In this document: piece by piece, positions 8,801 through 11,244 of the stretch
Layout of the letters: each line of letters starts with the position of its first letter
How positions within the stretch are numbered: position 1 is the stretch's first letter
Source of the DNA: Amoebophrya sp. AT5.2
Lineage: Eukaryota; Sar; Dinophyceae; Syndiniales; Amoebophryaceae
Length of the DNA stretch: 11,244 nt
Direction of reading: 5' to 3'
Assembly (NCBI GenBank): GCA_005223375.1
Contig: RXOD01006111.1
Coordinates: 1 to 11,244, forward strand
Notes under the pieces: model-generated
Database searches by the model: none
What the model was told of the DNA's origin: nothing
What the model saw: the letters and a program-made list of their open reading frames with translations, nothing else
Program-made: the position numbers and the translations under genes

Positions 8801-9365
8801 TAGGAGCCTAGAGCTACCTCCCTCCAGGTCCACGGCCAGCGCACTCCAAAAGAAGCCATCGATGGCGTCCTCCATATGGTCACAAATCGATGGCGAATAT
8901 CAAAAACGACGGCACAGCTCCCCCCTCTCTCCGAAGCAGGACTTTTACGAGTTTGCCGAGAGGTCGAAGTCGGGGCCCGTGATGGACAAGTGGTTCGCCC
9001 TGCAGTCCATGTTCGCGTCTGACATATCCACCGCGAAGGCGTTGGTGAAGCACCCGGAGTTCACGATCTCCAACCCGAACCGGTTCCGCTCGGTGGTGTT
9101 TTCACTGACGCACAACGCGAACCAGCTGTTCTTCACGGACGAGGGGCGGGAGTTCGCGAAGGAGCAGATTCTCGCGCTCGACGCGTACGGGAACGGCCAA
9201 CTGGCCGCGCGGCAGAGCCGCGCATTCGAAGTCTGTTCGCAAGTGAGCGAGAAATACGCCGAAAAAATCTACAAGACGATGGAAGAAATGCTGTCGGTAA
9301 AAGCAGAGCTGAAGGCGGAAACGAAAGAAATCCTGAACAAGATTTTGGAGGGGCGGGAAAAATGA
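5475..9365 (+). CDS. M1-family zinc aminopeptidase, PepN (alanyl aminopeptidase) type, five exons
   Basis: It should cleave single N-terminal residues from peptides in late peptide turnover. Exons are 5475-6944, 7108-7791, 7951-8396, 8459-8731 and 8828-9365, giving about 1,136 residues (E. coli PepN is 870). Visible in order: a basic Ser/Arg-rich leader (1-111); an N-terminal beta domain; the exopeptidase motif GAMEN (457-461); HEYFH (493-497) followed by 18 residues and LKEG, so zinc ligands H493, H497 and E516 and catalytic E494; catalytic Tyr578 in VYEKGAEVIRM; a PepN-type Ig-like segment with GAPVKLKYDYSD; and a helical C-terminal domain with VMDKWFALQ and SNPNRFRS. No key catalytic residue is missing. 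Introns 1 and 2 sit exactly where homology to PepN is interrupted. The leader has one acidic residue against 16 Arg/Lys, like a mitochondrial presequence; ATG 5808 could start a cytosolic form. Family assignment is very secure; exon 4/5 joining is less so. Confidence 0.95.
6945..7107 (+). other. Aminopeptidase intron 1 (163 nt, phase 0)
   Basis: It starts GTACTT and ends CCCAG. Removing it joins FERIESV to VAHEYFHNW, restoring the standard PepN zinc-site context; the in-frame stop at 7021 confirms that it must be spliced out. It is AT-richer than the exons. It contains a 9-nt direct repeat TTTCGCTCG (7064-7072 and 7093-7101) near its 3' end. Confidence 0.9.
7792..7950 (+). other. Aminopeptidase intron 2 (159 nt, phase 0)
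   Basis: It starts GTACTA and ends TTGACAG. Removal joins GTEVIE to IPAGVLYEDVVPSL, as homology to PepN requires. The true acceptor has almost no pyrimidine tract, yet a strong decoy acceptor (TTTCTTTTTCCCAG, AG at 7835-7836) lies inside the intron; using it would add six codons and a stop at 7855-7857. Confidence 0.88.
8397..8458 (+). other. Aminopeptidase intron 3 (62 nt, phase 2)
   Basis: It starts GTAGGG and ends TTCTTTATTTCAG with a clear pyrimidine-rich 3' end. It splits an Arg codon (AG|G) and removes the in-frame TAG at 8398-8400. The joined product reads AAMKER-LIHHHHLNTV and then continues into the PepN-type helical domain. Confidence 0.75.
8732..8827 (+). other. Aminopeptidase intron 4 (96 nt, phase 2; boundaries uncertain)
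   Basis: GTATAG at 8732 and CTACCTCCCTCCAG ending at 8827 give a phase-2 intron that again splits AG|G. The removed piece is AT-rich. Splicing here leaves about 37 residues (STASALQKKPS onward) with no counterpart in PepN before FYEFAERSK. A longer intron 8721-8939 (GTGGGA to CCGAAGCAG, phase 0) would remove them and gives a tighter match to the family, but its donor is weaker. The reading frame is open through the whole region, so retention is also possible. Confidence 0.5.
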
Positions 9366-10222
9366 GCAGGACAAATTTTGCGGAAAACAAGAGACGGCCC
9401 CTGGGCGCGATGTGAAAAGTTGTATTAATTACTGCAGGGATTCCGAAACCGAATCCGATCTCTTCTACACTGTTCGTGCTGTGATTTCTTTTCAAATTCT
9501 ATGACCAAATGTACCTGTACACCGCCGGTCTTGGATACGAATTATGAGAAGGCCGCAAATAGGCGACCGCAGACGCAATCGCGAAAAACTGTTCTTGAAA
9601 AACCCTCCACAGCGTTGAACACGCACACTTGAAGACTACTGCGCGAGGATTACGCGGTGCTAATGAAGCTATACGCCGATCTTGATCTTCATCGTCCTAC
9701 TCATTTCCGCAGAGTGGTTTGAGCTACGAAAGTAGTTCGCAACCTAGAAAAAACCGATTGTAGACATGATTACTGTCGAGTGGTTCATATTGAATGGGGA
9801 ATGTTTATGCTGGCTTAGGCCGCTGGAATCTGGGCAAGGGACGCAACTTATTCTTTCAAGAAAGCGATGGGGCCGACGGGGCCAGCTGTCTTCAGGGTAC
9901 CACGCCGTGGTCGGCGAAACAGCTTGCCCAGAGGCCGAGTGCAGACCAACGAAAGGTGGCGAGAAGTTCCTCGTAGTCTGCGAGTATAAGAGAGACGAAA
10001 TAAATATAAAGAGAGGGGAGACGGAAAGAACTTCACCGCAAATAGCGAAAAAAATTTAGCGGCTATCTTTTCAAGTCCAACCGTCATCATTCGGGTTCAA
10101 CAAGCGGGCAATTCAGCCGTGAATGAGTACCGTATACGCCACAGCGAAAGTACAGTGTCGACACGAAAGTAAAAGCGCCGCATTCTCGACTTTCCGAAAG
10201 AAATTCACAAGTGAAGAAGAAG
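9366..10222. other. Intergenic spacer between aminopeptidase and DUF2855-like gene
   Basis: There is no recognisable gene. A 60-codon frame at 9794-9976 lacks the usual G/C-ending codons, so I do not call it coding. The right half is purine-rich with two TATA-like words, TATAAG near 9985 and TATAAA near 10005, about 220-240 bases before the next ATG; AATAAA overlaps the second at 9999-10004 and could instead be a polyadenylation signal. I found no tRNA or pol III promoter elements. Confidence 0.4.
9830..9931. repeat. Nested inverted repeats that could fold into a branched RNA
   Basis: The outer arms CTGGGCAAG (9830-9838) and CTTGCCCAG (9923-9931) are perfectly complementary over 9 bp. Inside lie AGCTGT (9884-9889) / ACAGCT (9919-9924), which competes with the outer stem for its last two bases; ACCAC-gcc-GTGGT (9899-9911); CTTT-caag-AAAG (9853-9864); and GGCC/GGCC (9871-9874/9880-9883). 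A closed stem with several internal hairpins is the layout of a structured RNA, but I recognise no known RNA class and no flanking terminator. Confidence 0.3.
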
Positions 10223-11244
10223 ATGGATTTCCTGATTCGTCGCCGCGACATCTCGGACGTTGCCGTTGCTGAGGCTGCTCCGATTACCCTCAACCCCGGG
10301 CAGATACTAGTCCGCATCGACTCTTGCGGTATTTCTGCAAATAACGTTTCCTGCGCTCTTCTTGGCGAAGTCATGGGCTACTGGGAATTCTTTCCTCCAC
10401 ATCCCGAGCCTGACGCCCCCAGTGTTCCGAGCGCTGACTACTTCGTCGATAATAACAAAGGCGGTGTTGCGACTCCGACTACACCTCAGAGTCAAGACCT
10501 CCTCGGTCGCCTCCCGCTCTGGGGCTTTGGGACGGTTGTTGCGTCCCGGTCGCCGCACGCTGCGGAAGGGGTGCGGCTCTACGGCCTGTTTCCGACCAGT
10601 ACGCACGTTGTCCTCCAGCCGGAGCTGAACGTCGTTCGCCACCCCACGAGCCCCAACCTGCCACAAGTAGTGCAGAAACGAAGCCGCTCTTCGCTGGTTG
10701 TCGTGCCGGAAGTGGTGCAGATGCATCACCAAACGGCCGGACGAGCAGCGTCGTCGAGCAGTAGAAGTTATAGTTCCGCGGCCTCGCCATCGCGGCGTCA
10801 GACGGACCGTGCTGGAGACCAGATGATGAAAAATGCGAGCCGGATCGTGCCCACACATGAAAAATCCAGCCTGAGCGGGCCGGTATCGCCGAGTGGGGGG
10901 TCTTCATTCGGGGCTTCCATGTGTTCTCCGAAGACGTTGCTCACCGCTGCGATGAGTCCGCCGACAACTCGCCCGAGCCAGCACGAAGCCGAGAACAAGA
11001 AACCGACAAGAGCTCGGGGCGAGCAGGAGGAAGCGCAGCACCTCTACCTTCGCCTACTGGCGGAGCGAACAGTGCCCCGACCGAGCGACGTCAGGGAAGT
11101 AAGAACAACAACGTCGAAGGCCGGGATCTTCTCGCTACCGTCGAAGGCCGGGATCTCGCTACCTGGTCCCGAGAGCGAGATCCCGGCCTTCGAGGCTGGC
11201 TCGGAGATCCTCATCGACGCGCTACCGGCCCGCGCGGTGCGGCT
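10223..11244 (+). CDS. DUF2855-family-like protein, 5' part (runs off the window)
   Basis: The frame is open from ATG 10223 to the window end (340 codons). The start has a strong context (A at -3, G at +4). Residues 1-60 and 93-135 resemble the DUF2855 family: MDFLIRRRDI, a GroES-like stretch NPGQILVRIDSCGISANN, ALLGEVMGYWEFFP, then RLPLWGFGTVVASRSP and YGLFPTSTHVVLQP. From memory the family resembles the N-terminal part of medium-chain dehydrogenases/reductases; its reaction is not established. Two unusual inserts are visible: about 33 residues between WEFFP and LPLWGFG (60-92), and a long Ser/Arg/Pro-rich low-complexity region from about residue 140 onward, where bacterial members continue with ordered sequence. 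The downstream part may therefore be an insert or contain an unrecognised intron. The C-terminal half of the gene is beyond 11244. Confidence 0.72.
   Translation, partial: MDFLIRRRDISDVAVAEAAPITLNPGQILVRIDSCGISANNVSCALLGEVMGYWEFFPPHPEPDAPSVPSADYFVDNNKGGVATPTTPQSQDLLGRLPLWGFGTVVASRSPHAAEGVRLYGLFPTSTHVVLQPELNVVRHPTSPNLPQVVQKRSRSSLVVVPEVVQMHHQTAGRAASSSSRSYSSAASPSRRQTDRAGDQMMKNASRIVPTHEKSSLSGPVSPSGGSSFGASMCSPKTLLTAAMSPPTTRPSQHEAENKKPTRARGEQEEAQHLYLRLLAERTVPRPSDVREVRTTTSKAGIFSLPSKAGISLPGPESEIPAFEAGSEILIDALPARAVR
11113..11193. repeat. Tandem direct repeat followed by perfect 20-bp inverted repeat
   Basis: A 27-nt unit (11113-11139) is followed directly by a 24-nt copy (11140-11163) that differs only by loss of three bases (one codon), giving peptides SKAGIFSLP and SKAGISLP. 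The inner part of copy 2, TCGAAGGCCGGGATCTCGCT (11141-11160), is perfectly complementary to 11174-11193, with a 13-nt loop. Copy 1 can pair with the same 3' arm except for its three extra bases, so two alternative hairpins exist. All of it stays in the open frame of the DUF2855-like gene. Confidence 0.85.

Noticed and set aside
9794..9976. 60-codon + strand frame starting MGNVYAGLG
   Set aside because: Third codon positions are not G/C-biased, the product matches nothing I know, and the stretch is better described by its inverted repeats.
10091..10108. GGGTTCAACAAGC, resembling a tRNA T-loop
   Set aside because: No matching T-stem, acceptor stem, D-arm or anticodon arm could be placed around it.
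11141..11193. Intrinsic bacterial-type terminator
   Set aside because: The hairpin is strong, but there is no following T-run, it lies in the middle of an open frame, and the genome is eukaryotic.

Overview
The window looks like nuclear DNA of a microbial eukaryote. It has an aminopeptidase gene interrupted by short GT-AG introns, GC-rich exons with G/C-ending codons beside AT-richer introns and spacers, no Shine-Dalgarno sites, and long low-complexity Ser/Ala/Gly/Arg stretches in its proteins. All supported genes lie head-to-tail on the + strand with about 0.6-0.9 kb between them. A protist of the alveolate/dinoflagellate type, including its parasitic relatives, would fit this layout and the PepN-like M1 peptidase, but this is an inference and I cannot name a genus.

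Layout: (1) 1-280 is AT-rich, with a 22-nt-period tandem repeat and three copies of a perfect 12-bp palindrome; it may be a promoter or an intron. (2) 282-533 is a small GC3-rich reading frame of unknown function, with a possible orphan exon pair at about 552-831. (3) 832-1422 has no convincing gene. (4) 1423-4803 encodes a protein of about 1,100 residues: an N-terminal coiled coil, a Ser/Arg-rich disordered middle with many basic-x-Ser sites, and a basic tail. It needs one inferred intron (1627-1713). (5) 4804-5474 is spacer. (6) 5475-9365 is a complete M1-family zinc aminopeptidase of the PepN type in five exons, the securest gene here, with a presequence-like N-terminus and a well-placed internal start. 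(7) 9366-10222 is spacer with one block of nested inverted repeats. (8) 10223-11244 is the 5' part of a gene whose N-terminus resembles the DUF2855 family; it runs off the window and contains a tandem repeat plus a perfect 20-bp hairpin.

Nothing shows that the genes form one pathway; they read as independent neighbours. The M1 peptidase would do general N-terminal peptide trimming, the coiled-coil protein looks structural or scaffolding, and the DUF2855 protein has no established function. I see no mobile element with recognisable coding capacity, no CRISPR array, no rRNA, no tRNA and no defence-like system. The most interesting points are the possible dual-start aminopeptidase, the hairpin inside the DUF2855 reading frame, the palindromic AT-rich block at the left edge, and the ambiguous fourth intron of the aminopeptidase.
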